From positions 25,671,214 to 25,735,213 of the forward strand of contig OX388313.1 of the NCBI GenBank assembly GCA_947579605.1: DNA of 64,000 nt, given 5' to 3'. Below the pieces are notes generated by a model, which saw nothing but the letters and a program-made list of their open reading frames with translations, searched no databases and was not told the DNA's origin. Below, in pieces: positions 1 through 12,900 of the stretch; the first letter of the stretch is position 1, and each line of letters starts with the position of its first letter. The position numbers and the translations under genes are program-made. The stretch is from Athripsodes cinereus (taxonomy: Eukaryota; Arthropoda; Insecta; Trichoptera; Leptoceridae).

Positions 1-619
1 AGCAACATGTTCACGTAGATACAGATGCTTGGTAAGTCTAATACAGTTCTATATACGCACGTCAATATTAAATTGATTTTACTCCGTGCAATTTGATATA
101 ATATATGTGAGTCTATATACACGTAATATTACAGCAATGATTATTTAAATACCTATTTATTAAATACTTATATGGTCAACCATGAACCGCGCACAAAGAA
201 GTACATATCAACTTATTCGCAAACTCAATGCAAGTATGAATCAAACGACATACGTAAAAGAAGTGGGAACATACCTTAACCACTACGTTTTGAACATATC
301 TTGGTAAAAACTTAAAACATCGAAATCTTTGAAAACATCTACATATAGTTTTATAAAAATAAATATCATTTTTCGATATAACTAAAATTGTATAATTATA
401 AGTTTGATATATTAATGTTTTTATATTGATAAAAATCTAAAATGCTGACAAATGTATCTAAAGCAAGATTAATGGACCATATCGTTCAAGAGGTGTTATA
501 TTGACCCTAGCAATGGTATTTCCACAAACAGGACATTTTTAAGACAAAAGTCTGTTATTATAAAGATATGTACATAATCTTTACTACATACATATTATTA
601 TTATAGAGATCTGTGATGT

Positions 620-745
620 TTGTCTGATTTAACATTTCCGACTTCCGACCCCGAGATTCAGGGGTTTTTTTGGGTTCAAATCCCATATTTACCCACCTAG
701 CCGGAAGGTTTTCGGGGATGCAAGTAGCTAATAAAAAAAAAATCG
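620..745 (+). repeat. SINE-like remnant
   Basis: B-box-like GGTTCAAATCC at 674-684 and an A-rich tail at 731-740. Body not recognised. Confidence 0.35.
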
Positions 746-976
746 TGAATAAATGATTATTAGAATATTGACATCAAACAGAGGGCGAGTTTATCGCATA
801 GGCGCAATTTCTTCAAGTTTAAACTACTTCCGATTACAATGAAAGGCAAGATATAAACACTCTAAAAGTCTAAAGTATAAGTTCAAGACGGGACATTTTA
901 AATTAGGTATTCTAACTAAATATCACTTGACTAAATTGGAAATGAATTCATGAAAATAAAAACAATACACATAATA

Positions 977-1337
977 TCGCTGTGCTAGAATAATACTATA
1001 ACATCTCCAAAAATAAAAATGGCCATTTTGAGTTATTTATATCGTTGGAATCGGCACGTCGCAAGGAATCCAGTGCAATAGAGAAACATCTATTATTGTA
1101 ATTTATAAAGGCATTATTCACGAAAAACTAAAAGCGACGACGAAAAACTTAATAGATTTAGGAAAAGGAGTAGGTAATTGGTTTTATCGAAAAAACATTT
1201 AGTCAATTGATTATGGATGAAATAAAATAAGTATGTATTGTCAATGATTGTCAAACGAATTTCACCCAAAACTTTAACTTTGTTTTACTCGAAACATGAT
1301 ATTTTGGAGATGTCATAGTATTATTCTAGCACAGCGA
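977..1337. mobile_element. 361-bp MITE with 36-bp inverted termini, TA target
   Basis: TCGCTGTGCTAGAATAATAC at 977 and its complement ending at 1337; 36-bp arms with one mismatch, flanked by TA at 975-976 and 1338-1339. No coding capacity; Tc1/mariner-like by the TA duplication. Confidence 0.8.
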
Positions 1338-1782
1338 TATGCAGTCATCGTTTTTTTATTGTAGAATATTTTACAATGGTGAGAGTGAGTATGTACATCA
1401 TAATATGGAAGCATCAACCCATATTATATAAAGACTAGAAATTCAAAGGAAATGCGACCAATCAAATTTTGCGACCAAAATAATTCATATCAATCTATTT
1501 AAAGAAGCGTTGGTTGGAAAAGTTATTATATCTCCCCCATAGATGCATTTATAAACGCACGTTACTGTTGATAAAAAAATATATTGATGATCCATATATT
1601 CCATATACATCATGTTCATATTGGTACATCATCATAACTTTGTGTTGCTGGGTTTGATTTTTTTTGTAATTCCAAGGTTTTGTCAGATATCTAGGATGTG
1701 AAATAGCTAAGTATAAGTAAAAAAGATAAAATTAACATTTTAATGCTAAGTGAAGTGAAATAGCATATTATTGATATTACGT

Positions 1783-1889
1783 ACATATTTGATATTAATA
1801 AAACACTGTTTTACTTTTCACTAAAAATTAATAGTGAAAAGTAATTAATAGTGAAAAGTAAAACAGTGTTTTATTAATATCAAATATGT
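1783..1889. repeat. Perfect 41-bp inverted repeat (hairpin)
   Basis: 1783-1823 and 1849-1889 are exact reverse complements around a 25-bp spacer that contains a further copy of the TAGTGAAAAGTA end. Perfect arms imply recent origin or a foldback element. Confidence 0.85.
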
Positions 1890-1974
1890 TTAAAATGTCT
1901 TTTCACAATGTGAACACACAAACTCTAGATCATTTGGATATTAAGTACATTAATTATTATAAAGATATGACTGG

Positions 1975-2290
1975 TTATTTATTTCAATCACAAGAATGAC
2001 AAAATCAAATATTTGGATGTTAGTTAATAAATAATCCCGTGGAGCACCCGGTAAAGAATTGGTCTCCCACTCTTCTCCATAAGTTTTCGAGTGTCCTGTA
2101 AAAGGCAGGTGTTCGAAAAAATAAGACATTTTACATCTCAAATTCGGCGATGAGGTTTGCCACCCATCCTGAATGTCTTAATTTTATATTGGCACGGAGA
2201 AGACAGCTTGCATGTTTTATATGCAGCTGGTCTGCTGGCTACCCCACTTGTGGGATATGCCGTGATGATATAGTAGTAGTAGTAGTATTA
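1975..2290 (+). repeat. Longest copy of the (TAG)n-tailed retroposon family
   Basis: Runs from a CTTATGGAGAAGAG-like (reverse) segment through GTCTTAATTTTATATTGGCA and GGCTACCCCACTTGTGGGAT to a TAG microsatellite at 2268-2287. Other copies or fragments: 9120-9360 (minus), 9355-9430, 10860-10965 (minus), 14840-14995 (minus), 37295-37555 (minus), 45170-45260, 45885-46085, 47515-47640 and 59288-59378. Copies share the 3' end and differ in 5' extent. Confidence 0.75.
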
Positions 2291-3804
2291 TGGAAAATGT
2301 CATCTGCGAAAACAGTACTGCCTTACTAGTCTATACCGTATAGGTCAATGTGTGGAAGACGTCGCACATTATGTACAGTGATTGTACATTTGTACCTATA
2401 GAGGTATCAACTAGACTAGCAGACTGCAAACAATCCGAGTAATATAAACGGGATAAACAAAAAGCAGTCCGTTATTTTATCCAGTTTGTGTGTGATGAAT
2501 GCAATGAGTAGGTACCTATGTACGTGCGTATAATTTTACACTACATTATACAGTATACTATACAAATATGCAATGCATATTTTGCTGAAGCACGAGGCAC
2601 AAACTCGCATAAGGAACACCAAACGGCCAAATGATGAGCACTGGTTTAAAATTGTAATTAATGCTATATAATAATATATATTGTGGAAACGGTAATACAT
2701 TTCCAGAATATGCCTACGTACTAATGGTTTAACCAGGGCTAAACACGCAGTTTATGTGTAAATACGTGCGTGAATGCGGACAAAGTGAAAGTAGTGTGCA
2801 AAGACGTTATTTCCTCTCTGTCTACCCCACAAGGGCACGGTATGAGGGGGTAAACTAGATAGACAAATGATCGCATCATTTTATACAAAATCTGTAACTC
2901 CTGAAGTACCTAAAACAACACACAATATTTATGTAGAAAAAAAATCATCGTTTTGTGGACGTTACTTAGAGTCCCAGGAAATACTTGAACTCCAACCCTT
3001 TAGTGATAAAAAAGGAGTGTTTGTCGTGTAAGATGAAATTACAGTTTCTTAAAATTATCAAGACAGTCTTCTTCTAAATTAATCAATTTTGATTCCTTGT
3101 TAAACATTAGTAACCCTTTGGATTTTCCTAGATAGACTTCAGAGATTTAAATTTGTAAACCCAAGGTTTCAGACATTAATATAAATAGTCATTAACTTCC
3201 GGTACTTAATTTAGGTAAATCTTCTAAGCTTTGTACAAAATCTTATTTTTATGACATAATGAGTAACTTCAGAAATCACATAAAAAATTCTATAATATCT
3301 TAATACCACGAAAACAATAAGAGTAAGTAATAATATTGATCTTTGACGAAAACCAACGACTTTTATTCACTGTAGACATTAAATTCCAATAAACCTAGCA
3401 ATATGACTTTTGGAAAATACCAAAAAGTACAATTCCAGGAACATAAATAAACAATACAATATTTATACCTACTTATTTACATTACATTCTACATGGGGTG
3501 AATAAGCAAATTACATTTTTAAAAAATAGCCTTGAAAATTGTGATTCTGTAACCGGCAAGTATAATGACAATTCAAATTTTCGAATTAAGAATACCTACT
3601 GTCAATATGAAAATACTTCTTAGAAACTATTGTAATATTTATTATTCTAAGGATTTTTTTCAGATTATGTGAAGAACTACCTATATAAATATCGATTATA
3701 TTGATTTATTATTAAGTATTTGTGTAGTATTTTATATGGAGAATAAAAATTTTGTGGAGTTTTTCAGCACATAATTAATTATTTTCACAAGTATATTTAA
3801 ATAT
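2291..3804. other. Non-coding, AT-rich
   Basis: No gene or clear repeat found apart from a LINE 3'-end-like CTGTCTACCCCACAAGGGCA at 2819-2838. Confidence 0.5.
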
Positions 3805-3900
3805 TTACGTTTGACTAATTTGTAGGTTAGGTTAGGGTTCGACTGGTGTTATTTTATGCAAAAACACATTTATTGAAAATCATTTCATTATTATTTCTGA
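3805..3900 (+). repeat. Single monomer of the TTAGG-bearing minisatellite
   Basis: TAGGTTAGGTTAGGGTTCGA followed by CTGGTGTTATTTTATGCAAA and ACACATTTATTGAAAATCAT, the same unit as the 22.4-23.2-kb array, 19 kb away. Confidence 0.7.
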
Positions 3901-4364
3901 GTGAACTATATAATTACGTAAATGTAAGTAGAAAATTCATGAATTAAATTTTGGTGGGTTCACCTCACCTGAAATTTTACTTATTTTATTTATAAATGAC
4001 ATTTATGCACCATTAGGCATTAACTAGCGAAGATTTGATGCAAATTGATGTAAACATTTTATTTAAATTGTTTAAATAAACATTGATAATAAAATTGGTT
4101 GATTACAGTATATTTAGCCTACTGGCCTTGTATTGGTTGCATAATAAGATTAAAACTGTACATAATAAATAATTATTATGCATAAAAGTTGTTGGAGATA
4201 AATTACTACCGGTTCAATTTATAATGTTATGGATGACACAAGACACACAGATGAGCCGTAACTAAAACAGTAGGCTTTACACTAAAGCAAATTATTCATG
4301 ACTCAAGTTTATGAAATACCCACAAACCAAATGCAACTTGTAATGAATAATATTGATTTCCTAT

Positions 4365-5372
4365 ATCGATATAGACAGCAAGGAACAGCATTTTATCAAA
4401 AAATTGTACTGGTTCCAAACAGCCGAAATTAGACTAGGAAGTGAGAAGACAGATTCTATTGCAATACAACGGGGTGTGCGTCAAGGATGCATATTGTCCC
4501 CTTTGTTATTCAATCTCTACTCCGATAAAGTCTTTAAAAAGGCCCTTCAAAACTCTAGCAAAGGAGTCAAAGTTAATGGTGTTGTGATCAACAACATAAG
4601 GTATGCTGACGACACAGTCATCTTGGCAGAGAGCATACATGACCTCCAAGAGTTACTAAATAGTGTAGATGTAGCTGGAGAGGAATTGGGTCTATCTGTA
4701 AATGTCAGCAAAACTAAATGGATGGCCTTTGGACGGTTGGATTACTCCGGATCATGCCTTCAGTTAAAGGGCATAAATATTGAGAAGGTGGACAAATTCA
4801 AATACCTTGGCAGTATGATAACGCAATCTCTTGACCCGGATACTGAAGTGAAGTGCAGAATTGAGGCAGCCCGTGCTGCATTTAATAAAATGAGAGTGCT
4901 CTTCTGCAACGACAATCTTAATTTGAAACTTCGACAGAGACTCGTAAAGTCCTATGTATGGTCTGTATTGCTGTACAGTTCTGAAACCTGGACCCTAAAA
5001 ATGAATACGATGAATCGCTTGGAGGCATTTGAAATGTGGCTTCATAGGAGAATGCTACGTATTCATTGGACCGATAGGGTCACAAATGCAGAGGTGTTAA
5101 GAAGAGCTGGAATGGACAGAGAACTCCTGTTGAATGTGAAAGTGCGCAAGATCTCATATCTGGGTCATGTAATGCGTGGAGAAAAGTACCACATTCTGCG
5201 TTTGATTATGACAGGCAAGATAGAGGGACGTCGAGGGGCTGGCAGAAGGCAGACATCGTGGCTGCGCAATATACGAGATTGGACTGGAATGAGGGGTGTG
5301 GAGGAGTTATTCCAGACAGCGCAGGACCGAGATGCCTATGCCAGAGTGATCGCCAACGTCGGGGGGACCTGA
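4365..5372 (+). mobile_element. 5'-truncated non-LTR retrotransposon, reverse transcriptase C-terminal half
   Basis: Open frame of about 335 codons without stops. It holds the later RT blocks QRGVRQGCILSPLLFN and the catalytic RYADDTVILAES, then the thumb and C-terminal region (KFKYLGSMI, SSETWTL, HRRMLRIHWTDRV, GRRQTSWLRNIRDWTG). The endonuclease and first RT blocks are missing; homology starts near residue IDIDSKEQHF, so this is a 5'-truncated copy, relatively young because the frame is intact. The C-terminal pattern resembles RTE/Proto2-like elements, but the clade is uncertain. Upstream ATG at 4353 belongs to flanking DNA. Confidence 0.85.
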
Positions 5373-5469
5373 CAGGGCACCTACAGAAGAAGATATCGAT
5401 TGAGTTATTCTGAATCTTGATACGTGATTCGAAGAAAAAGAGCTATGCGTGTGAAATACATGGTCAATA

Positions 5470-7638
5470 AATCCTCATAATGCAATGTAAACAATGGGCA
5501 TATTCGATATAACTAAATATTATTGATTATTTTCTAGAAGTATTACATTAAATAATACAATTTTACCCAGTCCCAATCTTGAAAGTATCAAAAGAAAGAG
5601 AAGAAAACTTAATTAAAGTAATCTTGTGTATACTATAGGTACCTACACGTTTTAAAAGTTCATACTCCTAAAATTTTCGATAGAAGTATACAAAAACTTT
5701 GATATATAATGCAAGAAAACATATTTAAATATTATTTTTTACTAATCAGTTTCTTGAGATAGACAAATGAGTACAAAAAACAAGAAAAAATAACCAGGTG
5801 TGCCCATTGTCAAAATAGGAACCGCCATTATTCATAAGTTATTTATAGAAATCAAGTCACTCGAAATGTAGCAACTATATGGGCATATTTAATAAGACAA
5901 AAACTATATTGAGCAATAATTTGCCTATTTCCAAAAAACACACAAAATTTGTCGATTTCAGGCCTGCTAGTCATAAAAGACCGTGAGGATAAGTACTCCT
6001 AAAACTTTAGTTGATTGGTAAACAATAAAATTATGGACACTTACGTTAACTATTTTCTCTTACGAATTTATTAAACTTAAATAAGAGTTATAAATTATCA
6101 CTTAACAATCGGTAACAAACACTTTGATTACATATTCCAATATTAAAATGATCAATAATCAAAACACACACCCGCCCGAAATACACAACACTGAACTGAA
6201 GTTATCTGCATTTAACTTATTATAAATTATAATTTGTGTTTGTAGTAGGCGTTCCATTTTTGGAGTTGACATTTCACTAGCATGTACTGACATCTACCGA
6301 TAAATATCGGTATAAAAAATGTTGCTATCTATGAACTTTTCATCTTTTACAGTGGAAAATATCGGGAGTTCTTATTTTCCAATTATCAAATAAATTGGAA
6401 AATTAATGTGACTCTTAAAAAAAATAATAAACTCGTTTTTGCCTAAATGAAAAAAAAATCATGAAAATATTTCGAAACGATTTTTGATTTAAAATTATGC
6501 TCCATGTATTTTAATACGATTATATTCATAAAGAACTAAGTCGTATTCCCTTCTCCCTTCCTTCCTCTTCCTCTTTCAATAATTATTTTTTTCAATACTG
6601 TGCTGTTAAATTGTTTGTAGTTTAGATACTTTAATTGGCGGTGTAAATAGTTTACTGTATTGTTGTATTATTCATTATCAAAGCTGTTGTGTCTTTTAAA
6701 ATAAATAGATAATTATTCATTTTACATTGAATTTAAGTTATTAATTTTGAATTTAAAAAAGCTCCACTTTCCGCTTCATACAAAGTCACATTGCATGCAT
6801 AATACTTTGGAATCTTATTTATATAAAATATAAAGATTTAGTTGCATTTTAAGAGAAAAAATATCTTTTTCAAAAAATAATGAACGATTTCATTGTTTTT
6901 CTTTTTATTAGATGTTTATTATCACCAAAATTAGTAAAAATTGCGTATATCTGTGTGTTCACCAGTACGCACACTTTTAATGTTGTAAATAATATCACAT
7001 AACATATCAAGATCACAAAAAATATTAAATATGCGGTAGTAATATTAGTTATTTTACTTGCAAGGTAAATACTCACTCAAAAAAATATATACAACACTAA
7101 GGGCCAATATTATAAAAGTCCGTTAGCTCAAGTTATTTTAATATGGTCCAAATTTTTATATAACTACTCGTTTTTCAGCATTATAAACATCCGTTGATAT
7201 TATTTCAGTAAAATGTTACCATCGGCTTTAACTGGTCGACCGACCAGGGATTAGTTTTGACGACTACCATTGCTGTCTCACTATTTGCCTGAAGAGAGAA
7301 AGAAATAACAATAGATGAATCTACGCACGTGTTTTGGTAGGATATATTCTCATAGCATCGCTGTCATTTACTCATTTGTTTTGTGTAAATTATGAGATTG
7401 TTGGGTGAAGTTTTTATGAATGGGGAGCAGGTAGATAAAAGGGACAGGCAAGATCTTATGTGACCACCGGTTGAAAACAATGGGTACAGTAGGCAAAAAT
7501 ATTTCTTTTCAACGAATTGTCAAAATAGTTTTATAATGCAGTATCTAGTAGAATAGACGAACAGATTGCCATCCGTTCGTAAAGTGTCGACATACTTACA
7601 AATATTGGGTTCCTCGTTTATAATTTCGGCCCTAATGC
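5470..7638. other. Non-coding, AT-rich
   Basis: No exon-like frame. The short minus-strand frame at 6870-7076 is AT-rich and looks random. Confidence 0.5.
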
Positions 7639-8240
7639 GCCTACTACACGCACAAGTATCATCACAGTTTTGCCTGCGCAGGCCGACTTGTACACGGAAC
7701 ACCGTGCGTGTAGTTAGTAAAACTTTGTCCCGCGCAAACCCTACAGCGCGGCTTGCGGATTTTTCGACTTGCTTGAAATTTTGCCTGCGCGTACTTACCT
7801 GCACGTGTGGTTGGGTGTTCATGCCGCGCTTTCTTTTATCTTTTCGACGAAACATCGTTTCGACGCCAACAGTTTGAAGCAGAATGAACATACGTCTCTC
7901 TTCACGTTTGCGGGTAGAATGAGGCTTGCGCGTACTTAACTGTATCGTGTGGTAGCTACGTCCGTGTTCCGTGTTTTCGTGCGAGAAGCTTGCGCAAACA
8001 GAACTGCAGGGGCCTGAGTCAATAACACACTTTCGCGTCACGTTCCCGCTCCGTTAGCGTTCGGGTGCAGACGATGTTGCGCCAAAGTGTTAATTTTCGT
8101 AACTATTGTGTGTCTTAGCAACGAAATTGACACTTGCTTGCAACTTCGTCTATACTCGAACGTTAACGGAGCGGGAACGTGACGTGAATGTATGTTATTG
8201 ACTCAGGCCTCTGTGGTGATACTTGTGCGTGTAGTAAGGC
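7639..8240. mobile_element. 602-bp GC-richer element with inverted termini and an internal palindrome
   Basis: Termini GCCTACTACACGCACAAGTA at 7639 and the near-complement ending at 8240 (one indel, few mismatches over 30 bp). The right third, 8007-8213, is a palindrome of about 95-bp arms. The interior repeats TTTTGCCTGCGC/GAGGCTTGCGC motifs. The overlapping long ORFs on both strands here are by-products of low AT content; no domain seen. Confidence 0.7.
8007..8213. repeat. Long palindrome
   Basis: Left arm from GGCCTGAGTCAATAACACAC and right arm ending with GTTATTGACTCAGGCC, continuing inward through CACGTTCCCGCTCCGTTA to a centre near 8108. About 85% arm identity by eye. Confidence 0.75.
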
Positions 8241-8589
8241 CTTAAGATAACATAAAAAATACAAAAAGTTCGAAGTTTTAAGTGAAAAACAAGCTGAGCC
8301 TTCATATCCTGCTTACTTCTTTATTTAAGTTATATAAATTTATAATATTTTTGTTTTTAAAGCACGTGTGAGTGATATATTATATTTTATTCTATGAGAA
8401 ACGTTATTCCTGTGGTATTTCCTAAGGGTGGTTTTATCAATAAAATAATACTGAACATGTGAGGGATAGCCTAGTATTCACAGCATTTTTAAAATTTTCG
8501 ACGCCAGGCACCTCTACCGACGGACGCTCGAAGTAGTTGATTGAAGTAGAGAGCGTATTATTTCTACATAGATCAATGTACTATACTAT

Positions 8590-8880
8590 AATAATATTAT
8601 TATACTACACCCTCACGCCGTGTCCCAAGTAGGGTAGGCAGAGAGAACGGAACGCCAAACAGATCTATCTTTACAGACTTCCTTCGCACCCTCCACATTC
8701 ATACAGTTTCTCATACACGCACGTCGGTTCCTCTTACTCAACACGCGGCCGTCTTTGAGAATTTGATCATCGTGATCAAGCCACGTGGTTCTCGGACGCC
8801 CGCGTTTCCTCACACCTTTTCTTTCAGACAAGTATAAAATATCCTCTTTGTCACTCTTACCTCGTTCATTCGTTCAACAT
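8590..8880 (-). mobile_element. LINE C-terminal/3' remnant
   Basis: Minus-strand frame reading RKRGRPRTTWLDHDDQ and KDRSVWRSVLSAYP, which is the typical C-terminus of insect non-LTR RT proteins, followed by the CCTACTTGGGACACGGCGTG motif of the LINE 3' end. Fragment only. Confidence 0.65.
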
Positions 8881-9119
8881 GCCTAGATCAATGTCTAGTC
8901 AATAAATTATTAGCGGTAGGTATATACGTAACGTTCTTGAAGAATGTCTCCTATCTATAATGATTAGTAAATAATTATACTAAAAACGAGCCTTCGGCGA
9001 TCTATATCGTCAATTTGTTTATTTTTTCCATAGTTGTTAAAAATAGATCGTCCACTATTTTCTTATCGAGTGTCATGGAAAAATCAAATGTTCGCATAAC
9101 TTCACTTTATAACAATTGG

Positions 9120-9430
9120 GCGATGAGGCATGCCACCTATCCTGAATATACTATACCACACCATCACAGTATATCCCACACGTGGAATAGCCAGCATACC
9201 AGCCGCATGTAATAAACATGCAAGCCGTCTTTTCTGTGCCAACAAAATTAAGACACTCAGAATTAAAATTCTTTATTTTTTCGAACACCTAAAAACTAAC
9301 GGAAAAGAGTTGGAGACCACTTCTTTTCCAAGTGCTCAACGGAAAACGAAAGAATCCTGAATGTCTTATTTTTTATTGGCACGAAGGGGACAATCTGCAT
9401 GCTTATTACTTGTTTGACATGCCGCAGGGG
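9120..9430. repeat. Rearranged copies of the (TAG)n-tailed retroposon family upstream of Khc
   Basis: A minus-oriented copy (9160-9360) with GTATATCCCACACGTGGAAT and a plus-oriented partial (9355-9430, GAATGTCTTATTTTTTATTGG) abut. Short open frames here are repeat sequence, not genes. Confidence 0.55.
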
Positions 9431-9811
9431 TAAAGCAGATAGCAGTAATATTAAGTTTGTAGTTTATTATCTTGTATTTTATTTTTCCTTCTTTATAAAT
9501 TTGTGTTGTCTCTCGAAATATATAGAGCAATGAACAAATCATGCATGAATAAACAAAATGCGCCATCGTTACCAACGAAAAAGCTTCGGGCGTCCGTCTG
9601 TAGAGGGTCCGGGCGTCGGAAATTTTAAAATTGCTGTGAATACTAGGCTATCCACATGTGAGCCACGCTTTGTCAACTTGGTTCGTAACGTAATCCATAT
9701 TTTTTTGGCTTTGACGTTTCAATTTGTTGGGAGAATGTTTTATAGTGTTGGCAACATTTTTAGAGACGAGACATGGTGGTGCGGCGAGAAGGAGACAGTC
9801 GATATTCGATA

Positions 9812-9847
9812 ATGGAAGACATTTTGGCTCGGCTGTCATCATTGTAG
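9812..9847 (+). promoter_or_regulatory. Possible upstream ORF and initiator in the Khc leader
   Basis: About 120 bp before the Khc start there is an 11-codon ORF (MEDILARLSSL, then TAG) and, at 9892-9896, a TCAGT initiator-like motif. The region 9560-9965 is less AT-rich than its surroundings. The transcription start is unknown, so whether the short ORF is transcribed depends on which start is used. Weak evidence. Confidence 0.2.
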
Positions 9848-9965
9848 AAAAAGTGTTCTTGCGGAATGGTCACGGATTATAAGGGTGTAAATCAGTGTTT
9901 TTAATTTGTTTCAAGTGTTTTTTTTTTATTATTATTTATAGTTTTTAGTTAATTCTGCTTTCAAC

Positions 9966-12900
9966 ATGTCGGGCGAACGAGAGATAGCGGCCGAAGACAG
10001 TATCCGCGTAGTGTGTAGATTTCGGCCTCTGAATGATTCAGAAGAAAAAGCAGGGTCGAAGTTTGTCGTTAAATTCCCTTCAGACGATAATTGCATTTCA
10101 ATAGGGGTAAGTAATAAGCGTGTTTCATTTTATTCTGAAAGTGGAACTCTCAATAAATGAGTACCGCTTTGTGTGTATTTTATTGATTAGGTGTTACGCG
10201 ACGGTGGGTATTTCCTCACGAAGACAGTGGTGTGGAGTCGGGAGGGTATTGAACTTGATCTCATTCGAGATAGAAAGTAAATCATATCTTATAATGTTAG
10301 AACCCGCGAGCCGCAATGCAACAGAGATATTGTTATATTTGACAAGTCATTACATATGTGTTCCTGTACCCCACAACAAAATCAATACAAATACACCAGC
10401 ATGACCTTGACCCAACGCAGTGTATTTGTGAAAAAATGTGATTTTCACATTAATCTATTGTTGTGCTTCTGCCGTACATTGAAATTAGAGATCATAATAC
10501 ATTTCTAGGCTAGGCATTGTTCTCCCATGTGATGTGATATGTCTCATATCCTTTACTATGACTGCATGGCATGCCAACTGATTGATTTGTTTTCTATTTT
10601 CACAATATGACTGAATGTAATTTCCTGTCTGAGTCTATAATTATATATACTGTGATATAATAACATATTGCTAATATTATTACAAATATGAATTATTATG
10701 TTATAGTTCACTTTCACTGCTTTTTAAATACATCCTCCACAAGAATACACATAAAATAAAATAACTGCAGTTAGAATTGTATCACTTCAGCAATGTTCAG
10801 GTATATTGTATATAGAAACACTGCCATTTTAATCTTACTGGATGATAAACTGCTATAATACCATCATGGCATATCCCACAAGTGGGGTACCCAGCAGACC
10901 AACTGTGTGTGTAATAAACATGCAAGCTGCCCTCTACGTGCCAACAAAAAATTAAGACAAAAACAATATTTTGATTGAACAATTCTATACTTACTTACTT
11001 TCGATGACCGAACAGTCCTTGCAGGACCTTTGCCTGCTAAACAATAGATCTCCAAGACTTTCTGTCTTGAACAATAGACTGCCAGTTGTCTTTAGCATTG
11101 AGATCCTCTAGATCTCGGTTGATGTTGTCCAACAATCTTTGTCTTGGTCTGCCTAATGGTTTTCTGCCCATGGGTATACCCTGCAGAATGGCTTTAGTTG
11201 CACTTTCTTCTCCGGACCTAACGACGTGGCCAATCCTATCAATCTTTGGGATCTGATCTCAGTTGCGATGTAAGGTTGGTTAGTTGTGGAGCGAATTTCT
11301 TCATTGCTTCTAAGCCTCCAGGTTCTTTCTGCAATACCTAGTCCTGAACCCAATATTTTTCTCAGAATCCTATTTTCGATAGACAGTCTGTGTTGATCTT
11401 TTAGGGCCATATACCAGGATTCCAAACCATAGATGACCACTGGTTTAATGAGACTATATTGTATATTTGAAGTTTCACTCTTCTGGATAAGGACTTATTT
11501 AGGAGATTATTTAAGGCCGCCGCTGCTCTCATGCCGCTCTGTATTCTAGATGTTATATTCTGTACAAGTTATTTTATAATTTCTACAAAATAAGCGTTTT
11601 TTTGTCTTTGAAAATTAAATTAATAATCAAACTCTTTTTTCGTTATGTAGACATATTTTTTTCCATTGTCTTCATGGATACCAGCATTAGAAATGTGATG
11701 AGGATTGTAATCTATTGTTGTTATTAAATATATTCAGAATTTCTTTATTCTGAGAATGCACATAGACTACCTACTCTGTGACTGATACTGTGATAGGACA
11801 GGCAATGGCAAAATTCTTACTGCTCTCAAATTATTTTAGTGCCATGGTTTACTTAAATGCAGATACATTTATATTTATAACTTTTTATCTTCATTTTTTT
11901 CTTATTTGAATATAAAAGAAATATACAAAGCTATAGCTGTAAAAAAATAAATTGAAACATTGATTGAACATCATTCAAAATAAAATTCGACAATCTGCTG
12001 CTATTGTTAAGTGAGACAATGCCTATCATTCTTAAAAGCTGTATCTTTTAGCCACTGAATTGCTCTCAATATCTGGACTTGTGTTGAATACATATCTACA
12101 GTTCCATTGAGTGAGCACTCTACTACTTTCTCCAAATGACTTTACATAATACATAACAATAACCAAATAATAATGTACATAGCCCCTTCTTAAAATTATA
12201 TTTTCAAGTGTAGACATGCATTGTGCTCTACACTTCTATAGATGTATTTACACCACATTGTGCTATGCTAATAATGAAGTAGATTAAATGTATATTTTAA
12301 ACCAATTTACAGTTAAACACATTTTGTAGTGCCGCTCTTGTAAATAATGTTTATTGTAGCAGCAACTAAGTAGGAAATAATGACCACAGAAAACTGTTTT
12401 AAGTCTTGTATCTAGGTACCTACTTGTTATTACTGCAATTTTTTTTTTGTTTTTCTATTTATTTACCTCAAGGAAGCAACTGCTAATAATAAGGTGACAC
12501 AAGAGATGCAAGGTCCCCTGACCTTTATTAAAAAAAAAAACGCCAATATTGAATCAATGCGTACTAATTAATACCTGTTGAAATTTTTTTGCTTGTGGCT
12601 GACTCAAATCCATTTCTTTTATATCATTAGATGTGTACTGCAACCTGTAAGATCTATTGCACTCCCCTGTGCATTGCTTGTTTGGTGTAGTCCAGTCAAA
12701 GCAATTAAGCAGACATCTTATTAAGGTTAGGATTTTATGTTGATGACTTGAAGGCATAATGATGTATCCTTGTTTTTGCAGGGTAAAGTTTATCTTTTTG
12801 ATAAAGTTTTCAAACCGAATGCTACACAAGAAAAGGTCTACAATGAAGCTGCAAAGAGCATTGTCTCTGACGTACTGGCAGGCTACAATGGAACCATCTT

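Noticed and set aside
7520..8041. A 173-codon minus-strand frame and a 103-codon plus-strand frame
   Set aside because: They overlap each other within a GC-richer repeat with inverted termini; no domain, splice context or codon pattern supports a gene.
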